A DNA stretch of 64,000 nt from JAFECT01 sp036501825. Its GTDB lineage: Bacteria > Pseudomonadota > Alphaproteobacteria > Caulobacterales > Caulobacteraceae. This document shows, in pieces, positions 17,733-26,412 of this stretch. The stretch is from assembly GCA_036501825.1 (NCBI GenBank), contig DASXZP010000032.1, positions 423,628-487,627 of the forward strand. The letters are read 5' to 3'. A program made the translations under genes and the position numbers. The notes under the pieces were generated by a model. The model was given only the letters and a program-made list of their open reading frames with translations. It did no database searches and was not told the DNA's origin. Numbering within the stretch: the first letter of the stretch is position 1; each line of letters begins with the position of its first letter.

Positions 17733-17777
17733 TGTCGGGGACATGATCCAATTTCTGCGAAATCGGATCATGTCCCT
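17733..17777. repeat. GGGGACA hairpin repeat, type D copy 2
   Basis: GTCGGGGACATGATCC and GGATCATGTCCCTC form the outer arms around an imperfect AATTTCTGCGAAAT core. It lies 14 bases after the stop of the secreted protein gene. Confidence 0.75.
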
Positions 17778-17800
17778 CGCCTCGGATGGATGGGACTTCG

Positions 17801-17882
17801 AAAATCGGTGACAGGAGCACTTGTCCCTCCGGTGGGGGAGCGCGCGTTATTATCGCGGCGCCGAATAGTGCTCCTATCCCCG
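17801..17882. repeat. Inverted repeat related to type D
   Basis: AAAATCGGTGACAGGAGCAC on the left is matched by AGTGCTCCTATCCCCG on the right, so the arms pair across about 40 bases. The AAAATCGG lead resembles the type D copies at 17081 and 18750, but the centre differs. Confidence 0.5.
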
Positions 17883-18209
17883 TATTCGCCGTTCGCCGGC
17901 GGCGGCGCAATGACTGTTAGCCGAGGCACAGGAAGCGGTGCTGCACACCCGGCGGCGGCATCGGATGCAGCCGGAAAAATTAAATTTTCTTATCTTGCCG
18001 GGCAATGGCTTGGTTTGGATGCTGCGCCTCCGTGGGTGGAACACGCCGTGCGCCAGGCCTTGGAGCGGTATTGATCTCCATCGCTTTCTTGCTGGACTTG
18101 TGGGGCCAACCGCGTCGGCGTCGCTCGGCAAGAGAATGGCCGACGGCTATCCTGGACCAACCGCATCATCACAGGATGATGAGGTTTGCATAGCACAGAG
18201 GGGAATACG

Positions 18210-18722
18210 ATGAGCCTGAATCGATGGGCCGCCGTAGCGACGGGCGTGGTCGGCGTCTACCTGGAGGCTGTTGAGTGGCTCGATCTCTATCCATGGACGA
18301 CGAGCTTCGCGATCACCCACGGCGACAATGGCCAGCAGTCCCTCGACATCATCGTCGGCGTCGTATTGGCTGCGATGACCGCGGCGCTCTGGTTCGCAGG
18401 GCGTATCGCCTACGTAGGGCGCATCGTTGCGCTGATCAGCGCGGCTCTTCTGGCAGTGTGGCTGTGGTTCCAGGTGCAGACTTGGTGGATCCCTTATTTC
18501 ACCGGCGCTTCCCCCGGCTGGGCCAAAACTTGGGCGAAGTGGTTCTCCGGCACGACACAGATCTTGCCGCACGATCCGCACCATCTTCCGCCCGACGCCA
18601 ACCACTTCGTCCTGCAACTCATTCTGCTGAGCGCGATTGGCCTCTGTCTCGCCACGGCGCTGACGCCGCGGCCGGCGCGGTCTCGACTCGGCCACACTGC
18701 TCGGACTGGGCGTGCATTCTGA
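18210..18722 (+). CDS. Small integral membrane protein, unknown function
   Basis: The 170-residue product has about four hydrophobic helices (VATGVVGVYL; IIVGVVLAAMTAALWFAG; IVALISAALLAVWLWF; FVLQLILLSAIGLCLATA). A short hydrophilic loop contains HDPHHLPPDANHF, which is His/Asp rich and could bind metal. The ATG at 18210 was chosen over an in-frame ATG at 18186 because AGAGGGGA lies 6-13 bases upstream. I recognise no family. Confidence 0.65.
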   Translation: MSLNRWAAVATGVVGVYLEAVEWLDLYPWTTSFAITHGDNGQQSLDIIVGVVLAAMTAALWFAGRIAYVGRIVALISAALLAVWLWFQVQTWWIPYFTGASPGWAKTWAKWFSGTTQILPHDPHHLPPDANHFVLQLILLSAIGLCLATALTPRPARSRLGHTARTGRAF

Positions 18723-18749
18723 ATCGCAGGGCTTTCGACGGGCGAGTCC

Positions 18750-18800
18750 AAAATCGGGGACACGAACCAATTTCTGCGAAATTGGATCATGTCCCCGATG
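18750..18800. repeat. GGGGACA hairpin repeat, type D copy 3
   Basis: This is the fullest copy: ATCGGGGACACGAACC, then CCAATTTCTGCGAAATTGG, then ATCATGTCCCCGAT. It lies between the converging ends of the membrane protein gene and the serine hydrolase gene, touching the stop codon of the latter, so it could act as a bidirectional terminator. Confidence 0.8.
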
Positions 18801-18801
18801 A

Positions 18802-20775
18802 TCACCGCACCTCGGTGTAGACGTAGTCGTGCTGGCTGTCGTGGATGGTGAGGGTGCGCAGGCCGTGCTTGCTGCCGATCAGGGCGTCGACGCCGATGCT
18901 GCCCGGGCCGATCGAGACCAGCGACACGCTGTTGTCCGCGTTCTTCCGCGTCGCGACCGGGCCTTCGATGAAGCCGGCCTTGATCCACTTGGCGCCGTTC
19001 TTGTCGGTGATGGTGATCGTGTTGCCCAGCACGCTGTCGTGGTACTTCGCGGCCAGGCCCGCGAGCATCGCGGGATCGCCCGGGATGGTCAGTTTGGCGC
19101 GGCGCGCTTTCGACTGCAGCTTCAGGCGCGCGGCGGCGGCGGCGACTTCGTCGGCGGCTTCGGGTTTGCCGTCGTAGACGACTTCCATCAGGCGGCGCAG
19201 GAACGGCGCCAGCAGGTACGGGCCGCTGTCGGCGTTGGTCAGGATCACGGCGCCGATGCCGCTGTCGGGCAACGCCCACCAGTCGCTGTGGAAGCCCTGC
19301 AGGGTGCCGCCGTGGGTGACCACGTGCACGCCTGAGATCTCTTCGTCGAACAGGCCCATGCCGTACCAGGCGTCCGGGCCGGTGGGCACGCCGCGCTTGC
19401 GGCGCTCGAGCAGGTTGGCTTCGCTCACGATGCGCTTGCCGTCGGGGCCGATGCCCTTGGTCAATTCCAGCTGCACGTATTTCGCAACGTCCGCGGGGCT
19501 CGACCAGGCGCCGCCGGCGGGGCGGAAGGGCACGATCAGGTGGTTAAAGTAGTTCGACATCTCGACCATGTTGCCGTCGATGTCGAAACCGTGCGGCCGC
19601 GCCCAGTCGCCGCTCTCGCCGATGCTGTTGGAGAACGTCGTGTCGTGCATGCCGAGCGGGTCGAAGATGCGCGTCTGCATGGCTTTGTCGTAGGCGGCGC
19701 CGATTTCCATGTTCGGATAGGCGAGCGAGCCGCCGAGGAAGCCGGCCGCGGAGGCCATCAGGTTGTTGTACTGGAACAGCTCGCCGAAGTTGCTGGTGGG
19801 CTGGGTTTCCGAAAGCTGGCGGAAGGTGTCGACCGCCGGCGCGCCCTCGTCGCCGAGGATGAAGGCGTAGTCCTTGCGCGGCAGGCCGGTGCAGGCGCAG
19901 ACCAGATGGCGCACCAGCGTCGCATGGGTGGTGGCGTCGCTGCCGAGGCGGAAGGTGGGATAGAGATCGGTGACGTGCTGGTCCCACTTGAGCTTGCCTT
20001 CGTCGGCGAGGATGGCCAGCAAGAGGGTCGACATGCCCTTGGTGTTGGACGCGATCATGAACTTGGTGTGGGCGTCGACCGGCTCAGTGCCGCCGAGTTC
20101 GCGCACGCCGTAGCCGCCGACGTAGACGACCTTGCCGTTGTCGATCAGCGCGATGCCGACGCCGGGCACCTGCAGTTCCTTGGCGGACTGGGCGACGAAA
20201 TCGCGGAGCGCCTGGATGCGTTCGGGGGTCAGGTGGTGGGGCGTCAGGCCGGCGAAGGTTTCGCGCGCGAAGCCGGCGGGGCGAAGACTGGCTTCGATGA
20301 TCCCGACCGCCGCGGCGCGCTTGTTGCCGGTCGATTCCGCGCCGTCGGTGATTACGACGGTCCAGGCCGTTCCCTTGCGCATGGCGACCGCGCCGACGAC
20401 GGCCTTCTCGCTGGGCGAGGTCTCGTAGGCGATGCCGACGCGTTCATCCCAGCCGTCGCCGGCGGTGCCGGGGCTGACCAGCCGCACGGGCCGCGTGGCG
20501 CCGGGTTTGTAGAGCGACCAGGCCTTGTCCGCGGCGGCCTGGCCCGTGGGGGCGGCGCCCGCGTCAACGACGGCGAGGCTCAGATTGTTTTCAGGCGCGG
20601 AGAAGACGGTCACCGGCCCCTTCACGGTCACCGACCAGTCCTTGGGCTGGGTGTAGGCGATGCCGGAGGGGGTCTTGCCGGGGGTATCGGCGGCGGCCCC
20701 GGCCTGAGCGAAGGCCGTGGCGGGCAGGATCAGCAAGGCGGCAAACGCCGCCAGGGTCACAGCTAATCGGTTCAT
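18802..20775 (-). CDS. Exported serine hydrolase of the beta-lactamase (class C-like) family
   Basis: The 657-residue product has a signal peptide (AFAALLILPATAFAQ), an N-terminal region of about 170 residues of unknown fold, and then a beta-lactamase-fold domain. The active-site motifs are SNTK (about 243-246, Ser nucleophile and Lys), YNN (about 336-338) and HGG (VVTHGGTLQGF). A C-terminal region of about 150 residues follows. Such proteins include D-aminopeptidases and esterases as well as penicillin-binding proteins; the substrate cannot be deduced. The ATG at 20775 was chosen over TTG 20784 because AAAGGA is 9 bases before it. Confidence 0.88.
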   Translation of the reverse strand: MNRLAVTLAAFAALLILPATAFAQAGAAADTPGKTPSGIAYTQPKDWSVTVKGPVTVFSAPENNLSLAVVDAGAAPTGQAAADKAWSLYKPGATRPVRLVSPGTAGDGWDERVGIAYETSPSEKAVVGAVAMRKGTAWTVVITDGAESTGNKRAAAVGIIEASLRPAGFARETFAGLTPHHLTPERIQALRDFVAQSAKELQVPGVGIALIDNGKVVYVGGYGVRELGGTEPVDAHTKFMIASNTKGMSTLLLAILADEGKLKWDQHVTDLYPTFRLGSDATTHATLVRHLVCACTGLPRKDYAFILGDEGAPAVDTFRQLSETQPTSNFGELFQYNNLMASAAGFLGGSLAYPNMEIGAAYDKAMQTRIFDPLGMHDTTFSNSIGESGDWARPHGFDIDGNMVEMSNYFNHLIVPFRPAGGAWSSPADVAKYVQLELTKGIGPDGKRIVSEANLLERRKRGVPTGPDAWYGMGLFDEEISGVHVVTHGGTLQGFHSDWWALPDSGIGAVILTNADSGPYLLAPFLRRLMEVVYDGKPEAADEVAAAAARLKLQSKARRAKLTIPGDPAMLAGLAAKYHDSVLGNTITITDKNGAKWIKAGFIEGPVATRKNADNSVSLVSIGPGSIGVDALIGSKHGLRTLTIHDSQHDYVYTEVR

Positions 20776-20868
20776 GATCGCCAATCCTTTGAGACGGGGA
20801 CGCCCGGACCCGATCCTAGGATGGATTTTTCAGGAATGGAATATTTGGCGGAAATAGAAAAACAGCAA

Positions 20869-20915
20869 CATCGGGGACACGAACCAATTTCTGCGAAATT
20901 GGATCATGTCCCCCG
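20869..20915. repeat. GGGGACA hairpin repeat, type D copy 4
   Basis: Same outer arms and CCAATTTCTGCGAAATTGG core as copy 3. It overlaps the 3' end of the downstream MFS gene: the last residues Gly-Thr and the TGA stop of that gene are read out of the repeat arm (GGGGACATGA). Confidence 0.8.
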
Positions 20916-22109
20916 GCGACGCAGATCCGGCAGCAGGCCCGCGAGCAACCCGATCGCCGGGAGGAAGGCGCAGACTTGGTAGACCGTCGTGATCCCTGCC
21001 CGGTCGGCGAGCAGGCCGAGCACGCCGGCGCCGATGCCGCTGATGCCGAAGGCCAGGCCGAAGAACAGGCCTGAGATCATGCCGACGCGGCCGGGGACGA
21101 GCTCCTGGGCGAAGACGACGATGGCGGAGAAGGCCGAGGCGAGGATCAGGCCGATGAGGACGGTGAGCGGTCCGGTCCAGAACAGGTCGACGTGCGGCAG
21201 GATGAGCGTGAACGGCAGCGTGCCCAGGATCGAGAACCAGATGACGTATTTGCGCCCGATCTTGTCGCCGATCGGACCGCCGAGCATCGTGCCCACGGCC
21301 ACCGCGGCCAGGAACGCGAACAGATGCAGCTGGGCGTTCTGCACCGACACGCCGAAGCGGTGGATCAGGTAGAAGGTGTAGTAGCTGGTGAGGCTCGCCA
21401 GATAGACGTACTTCGAAAAGATCAGGGCGAGCAGGATGAGGATGCCGTTGCGCGCGGCGCCCTTCGGCAGATGCAGGTGCGCCGTGGGCCTGCGCGCGCG
21501 CAGGCGCTCCATGCCGTGATGCTTGTACCAGAGGCCGACGTTCCACAGGATCGCGCCGGACACGAGCGCGAGCAGGGCGAAGAAGACCAGGCTCGACTGA
21601 CCCCAGCGCCCGACCACGAGCGCCGCCGCCAGCGGCCCAAGCGCCGAGCCCAGGTTGCCGCCGACCTGGAACAGCGATTGCGCAAGGCCGTGGCGGGCGC
21701 CCCCGGCCATGCGCGCCACCCGCGAGGACTCCGGGTGGAACACGGACGAACCCACGCCCAGCAGCGCGCCGCCGATCAGCACCACGGGATAGGCGTGGGC
21801 CATCGACAGGACGGTGAGGCCGGCGAGCGAAAACAGCGTCCCGATCGGGAGCGCCATGGGCGTCGGCCGCTCGTCGGCGTAGAGCCCGATCACCGGCTGC
21901 AGGATCGAGGCGGTGACCTGATAGACCAGGGTCACCAGGCCGATCTGGCCGAAGCTCAAGCCCAGCGAGACCTTCAGCCCGGGATAGATGGCGGGCAGCA
22001 GCGACTGCATCATGTCGTTGATCAGGTGACAGGCGCTGATGGCGACCAGGACGGCGAAGACGGTGGTGGCGGCCTTGTCGACCGTTCCTGCGTTAGCCTC
22101 GGTGGTCAC
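20904..22109 (-). CDS. fsr: MFS transporter of the fosmidomycin resistance (Fsr) family
   Basis: This 12-helix exporter of 401 residues has the Fsr hallmarks LSFGQIGLVTLVYQVTASIL, VIGLYADERPTP, GVGSSVFHPESSRVARMAGG and AQSLFQVGGNLGSALGPL. E. coli Fsr confers fosmidomycin resistance, but chromosomal members in other bacteria may carry other substrates. Notably the fosmidomycin target dxr lies 16 kb away. The C-terminus (RRRGT) is supplied by a type D repeat, so it may once have been longer. It begins just after a copy of the GxxExxY-cassette repeat. Confidence 0.88.
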   Translation of the reverse strand: MTTEANAGTVDKAATTVFAVLVAISACHLINDMMQSLLPAIYPGLKVSLGLSFGQIGLVTLVYQVTASILQPVIGLYADERPTPMALPIGTLFSLAGLTVLSMAHAYPVVLIGGALLGVGSSVFHPESSRVARMAGGARHGLAQSLFQVGGNLGSALGPLAAALVVGRWGQSSLVFFALLALVSGAILWNVGLWYKHHGMERLRARRPTAHLHLPKGAARNGILILLALIFSKYVYLASLTSYYTFYLIHRFGVSVQNAQLHLFAFLAAVAVGTMLGGPIGDKIGRKYVIWFSILGTLPFTLILPHVDLFWTGPLTVLIGLILASAFSAIVVFAQELVPGRVGMISGLFFGLAFGISGIGAGVLGLLADRAGITTVYQVCAFLPAIGLLAGLLPDLRRRGT

Positions 22110-22156
22110 GCGCCCGACTCCATCACTGTGGGGGCGCGACTAACGGATCGGGAAAA

Positions 22157-22190
22157 GAGAGTCCACGGACCACACGGAAAACACGGACGA
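22157..22190. repeat. Solitary copy of the GxxExxY-cassette repeat
   Basis: The 29-base unit beginning GAGTCCACGGACCACACGG is identical to the cassette ends at 7951 and 8366, but no GxxExxY gene lies beside it. Confidence 0.8.
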
Positions 22191-22255
22191 GGCGGGATCA
22201 AGGACGGTTTCGGTTTCTTACGCGGATCACGCGCACCGGAGCCCTCCCATTAATC

Positions 22256-22385
22256 TCCGCTCATCCCGGCGAATGCCGGGACCCAGATCATAAGGCGCTG
22301 CTGCAGGCCGCTTGTTCGATTTCCGCCAATCACTTGATTGCGGAGCCATACGATCTGGGTCCCGGCATTCGCCGGGATGAGCGGA
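22256..22385. repeat. Long intergenic inverted repeat, type C copy 1
   Basis: The arms (TCCGCTCATCCCGGCGAATG and its complement, extended by GGGACCCAGATC) enclose about 60 bases. The arms match those at 25226-25353. The asymmetric interior (GCGGAGCCATAC at its right end) shows that the two copies lie in opposite orientation. Confidence 0.85.
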
Positions 22386-22455
22386 ATTGAATGGGTTGGC
22401 GTTGCGGCCCCTGGTCCTTCTGGTACCGTCGCGCGACCGGCCGGGGGTTTAGCGT

Positions 22456-23115
22456 ATGCACATCCATCTTCCCAAACCGCTGCACGGCTGGCGCGCGTTC
22501 GTAGGCGAGGTGGGGATCATCGTGCTGGGGGTGCTGATCGCGCTCGGGGCCGAATCGGTGGTCGAGAGTTTTCATTGGCGCCACAAGGTCGAGGTGGTGC
22601 GCAGGTCGCTGATGGGCGAGTTGGCGAACGACCGCGCGCGATGGGACGTCGATCTCGTTGCGGCGCGCTGCGCCCACCAGGACATGCTGGCGCTCGACGC
22701 CTGGCTGAAGGGCGGCGGCGCGGGCGTTCAGCCCATGGCGCGCAACATCAGGCCTGAGAACCTGTTCTGGATGCACTCGGCGAACTGGAACCTCGCGACG
22801 GGAAGCCAGACGCTCGATCATTTCCCCATGGATGAACAACTCGCGTTCGCGGCGCTCTACGACGGCGTGGCCCACCGCCAGAGGGACCTGCAACGCGCCC
22901 ACGACACGATGACGCACGTGCAGGCCCTCACGCCGCTCGCGACGGACGCGCAGGGACGGCGTGAGTTGAGCGTCGCCCTGAGGGACATGGACGGCGAGCT
23001 CTACGCCGTGGTCGCCAACAACGGCTACATGCAGCGCCACTTCAAAGCGTTGGGCGTGAAAACGGACAGCAGCGACATCGCCGCCGACCTCGCGGTTGCG
23101 CGCTGTGTTTCGTGA
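22456..23115 (+). CDS. Single-pass membrane-anchored hypothetical protein, paralogue of the 32570 gene
   Basis: The 219-residue product starts with HIHLPKPLHGWRAFVGEVG and then one membrane helix (IIVLGVLIALGAESVVESF), HWRHKVEV, and a helical soluble part with Cys74. The N-terminal PK, EVGIIVxGVLIALGAE and HWxH pattern recurs in the 32570-33286 protein, so the two form a family. I know similar proteins from sphingomonads and Caulobacterales but no function. The soluble part probably faces the periplasm. Confidence 0.75.
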   Translation: MHIHLPKPLHGWRAFVGEVGIIVLGVLIALGAESVVESFHWRHKVEVVRRSLMGELANDRARWDVDLVAARCAHQDMLALDAWLKGGGAGVQPMARNIRPENLFWMHSANWNLATGSQTLDHFPMDEQLAFAALYDGVAHRQRDLQRAHDTMTHVQALTPLATDAQGRRELSVALRDMDGELYAVVANNGYMQRHFKALGVKTDSSDIAADLAVARCVS

Positions 23116-23154
23116 ATTGAGAGCGTAACCCGCCCCCGCCGAAAGCGGCCCTAA

Positions 23155-23275
23155 GAAGGAGAACCGCGGAGATCGCGGAGGAAGAAAAGCCGCGGAGATC
23201 GCGGAGCGGTCTTCTCTGCGTCCTCTGCGACTGTCTCTTTCTCTGCGATCTCTGCGTTCTTCTTCCTGGCGCCTT
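23155..23275. repeat. GCGGAGATCGCGGAG repeat, copy 1
   Basis: On the left, CCGCGGAGATCGCGGAG occurs twice, separated by GAAGAAAAG. On the right, TCTCTGCGATCTCTGCGTTC and TCTGCGTCCTCTGCG give the complementary arm. In one frame the left arm reads Ala-Glu-Ile-Ala-Glu, similar in style to the Thr-Glu-Asn-Thr coding repeat beside the GxxExxY gene. A related copy is at 27770-27875. Confidence 0.65.
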
Positions 23276-23292
23276 CGGCGCGCAACCGTGGC

Positions 23293-23772
23293 CTAGAATT
23301 TTCGGGCCACCGTCTTGGGGTCGTAGGGGTCGCACTGGCCGGAGAAGCTGCGTTTCACTTCTTCGATTGCGATGCGCCCGGTCAGGCGGCTGATCGAGAT
23401 CTTCGGGTGGTTTATCAGGTTCAGACTGACCTTACCGGTGATGGTGTCGGCGCCGACACTGAGGGATTCAAAGTTTCGCCAGCCGTCGGCGCTGTGGCCG
23501 TTGAGGATGGGGATGAGGCTGTCAGGGAGCTTGATGCGGCCCTGGCCATCGACGATGTCGACGTACACTTCGTCGGCCTGATGTTCGCGGTGCTCGCTCG
23601 TCGCGCTGCCATCCACGAAACCGCCCCGGCCGTTGGAGCCGCTCACATTCGCTGTGGCGTCGATCATGCTCCGCGAGCTGTCGCCGGAGCACACCAGATG
23701 AATTTCCTCGGCGGCGGCCTGTTGCGCAAAGAGCGCCGCGCCGAGAGCGATAAGAACAGTGATATGTCGCAT
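23293..23772 (-). CDS. Secreted hypothetical protein
   Basis: The 159-residue product has a signal peptide (MRHITVLIALGAALFAQQAAA) and a Gly/Ser-rich region (ANVSGSNGRGGFVDGSATS). A beta-rich part with DIVDGQGRIKLP and RLTGRIAIEEVKRSFSGQC follows. I recognise no family. The ATG at 23772 was chosen over an upstream start because it begins the signal peptide and AGGGGG lies upstream. It follows the glycosidase gene on the same strand by 63 bases. Confidence 0.7.
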   Translation of the reverse strand: MRHITVLIALGAALFAQQAAAEEIHLVCSGDSSRSMIDATANVSGSNGRGGFVDGSATSEHREHQADEVYVDIVDGQGRIKLPDSLIPILNGHSADGWRNFESLSVGADTITGKVSLNLINHPKISISRLTGRIAIEEVKRSFSGQCDPYDPKTVARKF

Positions 23773-23835
23773 GGTTGAACCCCCTGCCCGCAAATCTAAT
23801 CGCAACCGTGGCGTTTGCCAACGGGCGCGGACGGC

Positions 23836-25131
23836 TCAGATCAGGTTCGACTTGGCGCGCTTGCCGAGCCAGATGGCGCTGGGTTTTGGGGTGCGTTTGA
23901 AGGTTTGCAGGTCTACCGCGACCAGGCCGAAGTGTTTGCTGTAGCCTGAGGTCCATTCGAAGTTGTCGAGCAGGGACCAGTAGAGATAGCTGTGCACGGG
24001 GATGCCTTCTTCGAGGCACGCTCGCACTTGCGCCAGCGCCAGGTCCACGAAGGCGATGCGGCGGGCGTCGTCGTCGGTTCCGATGCCGTTTTCGGTGACG
24101 TAGATCGGCTTGCCCGGGATCTCGCGGTGCGCCCAGCGGATAACCGCCGACACCGCCTTGGGATAGAACTCGTAGCCGGCGGCGGTCAGTTCCGCGCCCG
24201 GCGGCGGCGGGACCATGCCCTTGTCGTCGAAGCGGAAGCGCGAATAGGGCTGCACCCCGGTGAAGTCGGAATAGTCGCGCGCGGCGTCGAGCCAGGGGCC
24301 GTAGAGGTCGTGCTCGATTTTGGGCGCGATGGAGTGTTCGCCCACCGGTTCGACCGCCTGGGTGGTCAGGCTCATGCCGACCTTCAGATGCGGCGCGGCG
24401 GCCTTCATTGCGGCGTAGGCCTTTTGGTGGCCAGCGATCAGCAGGTGCTCCGACGCGTCGGGATCGGCGAAGGTGAGCGAGGTGAAGCGCTCGGAGCCGC
24501 AGGCCTTGCGCGCCGCGTCGATCATCGGTTGCGTCGCCGCGCGCAGACCGGGAACCCAGATCTTCAGCAGGCGCTGGATGTTGGCCTCGTTGAACGGCGT
24601 GGCCATGTCCATGAGGTGACCGAGACGCTCCGTGACCTTGCCGCAGTAGCGGGCGAACAGGTCGGGCGCGTCGTCGCGCTCCCATCCACCGCGTTTGGAA
24701 AACCACAGCGGCGACGAGAAGTGGTTGAAGGTGACGATCGTCGTCTGGCCGTGGGCGCGGCAGGTCTTCAGCACCTGTTCGTAGTGGTCGAGCTCGGCGT
24801 TGGAGAAGTGGCCCTCGCTGGGCTCGATGCGCGCCCACTCGATGCCGAAGCGATAGGCGTTGAAGCCGAGCGCGGCGTTCAGCGCGATGTCCTCGGCGAA
24901 GCGGTGGTAGCTGTCGATGCTGTCGCCCGAGCGGTCCTTGTAGATCGTGGGGGTGACGTTCTCCATCAGCCAGGTGTCGGTGTTGGTGTTGTTGCCCTCC
25001 GATTGATAGGCGGAGATGGCGGCGCCCCAGAGGAAGCCCGGCGGGGCTTTGCGGCGGGTCTCGGCGGCGGCGGCGGGGGACGCGAGGGCCGCGGCGGAGG
25101 CGGCGGCCAGGGCGGCGCGGCGGGTCAACAT
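23836..25131 (-). CDS. Exported glycoside hydrolase family 1 beta-glycosidase
   Basis: GH1 enzymes hydrolyse terminal beta-linked glucose or galactose with retention. The 431-residue product has a Tat-like signal (LTRRAALAAASAAALASPA), then GFLWGAAISAYQSEG. The acid/base glutamate is E182 in TPFNEAN and the nucleophile is E347 in YVTENG. The usual TxNEP around the acid/base is NEAN here, a departure that may affect specificity. YWSLLDNFEW near the C-terminus is a GH1 signature. The stop is followed by the secreted protein gene. Confidence 0.93.
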   Translation of the reverse strand: MLTRRAALAAASAAALASPAAAAETRRKAPPGFLWGAAISAYQSEGNNTNTDTWLMENVTPTIYKDRSGDSIDSYHRFAEDIALNAALGFNAYRFGIEWARIEPSEGHFSNAELDHYEQVLKTCRAHGQTTIVTFNHFSSPLWFSKRGGWERDDAPDLFARYCGKVTERLGHLMDMATPFNEANIQRLLKIWVPGLRAATQPMIDAARKACGSERFTSLTFADPDASEHLLIAGHQKAYAAMKAAAPHLKVGMSLTTQAVEPVGEHSIAPKIEHDLYGPWLDAARDYSDFTGVQPYSRFRFDDKGMVPPPPGAELTAAGYEFYPKAVSAVIRWAHREIPGKPIYVTENGIGTDDDARRIAFVDLALAQVRACLEEGIPVHSYLYWSLLDNFEWTSGYSKHFGLVAVDLQTFKRTPKPSAIWLGKRAKSNLI

Positions 25132-25225
25132 CGGCGGATCTCCCTGGGTTTTCGTGGGGGTGAGGCTGGCTCAGGGTCGGGGTTCCGGCAATACTAATTA
25201 TTGTGTGAGCGAATATCTAATAACC

Positions 25226-25353
25226 CCCGCTCATCCCGGCGAATGCCGGGACCCAGATCGTATGGCTCCGCACTTTGGGATCGCGAGCAGCGCACGGGCG
25301 GCAGGCGGTTGCGCTTTATGATCTGGGTCCCGGCATTCGCCGGGATGAGCGGA
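25226..25353. repeat. Long intergenic inverted repeat, type C copy 2
   Basis: Arms CCGCTCATCCCGGCGAATG...GGGACCCAGATC as at 22256-22385. The interior begins GTATGGCTCCGCA, the reverse complement of the right end of copy 1's interior, so this copy is inverted relative to it. Confidence 0.85.
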
Positions 25354-25418
25354 GTAAAAATGGGATAGGTATCGCGCGCGTCACGCTTCCCTCCCCTCAC
25401 CTTTCGGAGTCTCTCACG

Positions 25419-26375
25419 ATGAACCTTCGCTCGCTCGGCCGGTCCGGCCTCTCCATCTCGCCGCTGGTGTTCGGGGGCAATGTGTTTGGATGGACGGCGG
25501 ATGAGGCGACGTCGCATGGGTTGCTGGATGCGTTCACGGGCGCCGGGTTCAATGCGGTGGATACGGCGGAGGCCTATTCGTCGTGGGTTCCCGGGCACAA
25601 GGGCGGCGAGTCCGAGACGGTGATCGGGACTTGGCTCGCCAAGGGCGGCGAGGCGCGGCGTGAGACTGTGATCATCGCGACCAAGTCGGGCTGGCGCGCC
25701 GGCGACGGGCCGGCGGGGCTGTTACGGGCGGACAAGATCAAGGCGGCGGTGGACGCGTCGCTGCTGCGGCTGCAGACCGACTACATCGATCTGCACCAGA
25801 CGCATTCGGATGACCCCGACACGCCCTTCGAGGAGATCTTCGGCGCCTATCGCGATCTGATCGATGCGGGCAAGGTGCGCGCGGTGGGCGCGTCGAACAT
25901 CTCGGCGGCGCGGTTGCAGGAAGCGTTGGCGGTCAGCGCGCGCGAGGGGTTGCCTCGGTACGAGAGCGTGCAGCCCGCGTACAACCTCTATCAGCGCGAG
26001 ATCGAGGCGGACCTGTTGCCGGTGTGCCGGGACGCGGAGGTGGGCGTGATCAGCTATTACGGCCTGGCGGCGGGGTTTTTGACCGGCAAGTATCGCACCG
26101 AAGCGGACGCAGCGAAGAGCGCGCGGGGACAGGGCGTGGTGTCGCGGTTTCTGAACGCGAAGGGGTTGAAGATTTTGGCGGCGCTGGACGAGGTGTCGCA
26201 CGCGGTGGGCGCGACTCCGGCGCAGGTCGCGCTGGCGTGGATCATGGCCAAGCCGGACGTGACCGCGCCGATCGCGAGCGCGACGAGCGTGGCGCAGTTC
26301 GAAGAGCTGGCGCGGGCGACGGAACTGAAGCTGGACGACGAGGCGATGGCGAAACTGGATGCGGCGGGACTGTAG
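25419..26375 (+). CDS. Aldo/keto reductase
   Basis: This is an NADPH-dependent carbonyl reductase of the (beta/alpha)8 AKR superfamily, 318 residues. The catalytic tetrad is visible: D48 and Y53 in VDTAEAYSSW, K89 in IIATKSGW, and H129 in DLHQTHSDDP. SNISAARLQEA, YNLYQREIE and GLAAGFLTGKYR fit the branch that includes YajO/Tas-like enzymes. The ATG at 25419 has TCGGAGT 10 bases upstream. The substrate is unknown. Confidence 0.92.
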   Translation: MNLRSLGRSGLSISPLVFGGNVFGWTADEATSHGLLDAFTGAGFNAVDTAEAYSSWVPGHKGGESETVIGTWLAKGGEARRETVIIATKSGWRAGDGPAGLLRADKIKAAVDASLLRLQTDYIDLHQTHSDDPDTPFEEIFGAYRDLIDAGKVRAVGASNISAARLQEALAVSAREGLPRYESVQPAYNLYQREIEADLLPVCRDAEVGVISYYGLAAGFLTGKYRTEADAAKSARGQGVVSRFLNAKGLKILAALDEVSHAVGATPAQVALAWIMAKPDVTAPIASATSVAQFEELARATELKLDDEAMAKLDAAGL

Positions 26376-26412
26376 CTCGCGCTCACGTTAAACCCACGCG
26401 TGAACCTCAATC

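Larger units (their letters stand above)
17720..18209. other. Repeat-filled intergenic region
   Basis: This 490-base gap holds the type D copy at 17733-17777 and a looser inverted repeat at 17801-17882 (GGAGCACT and AGTGCTCC arms). After that comes a stretch with a short AT-rich island near 17975. The open frames here have no family features or signal peptides, and I do not call a gene. Confidence 0.55.
22110..22455. other. Intergenic region with two repeats
   Basis: This 346-base gap holds the solitary GAGTCCACGG-type repeat at 22157-22190 and the type C inverted repeat at 22256-22385. The promoters of the divergent fsr and the following plus-strand gene must be here. No gene is visible. 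Confidence 0.55.

Noticed and set aside
17790..18213. Small overlapping frames of 60-94 residues
   Set aside because: They cover repeats and have no ribosome binding site, signal peptide or family features.
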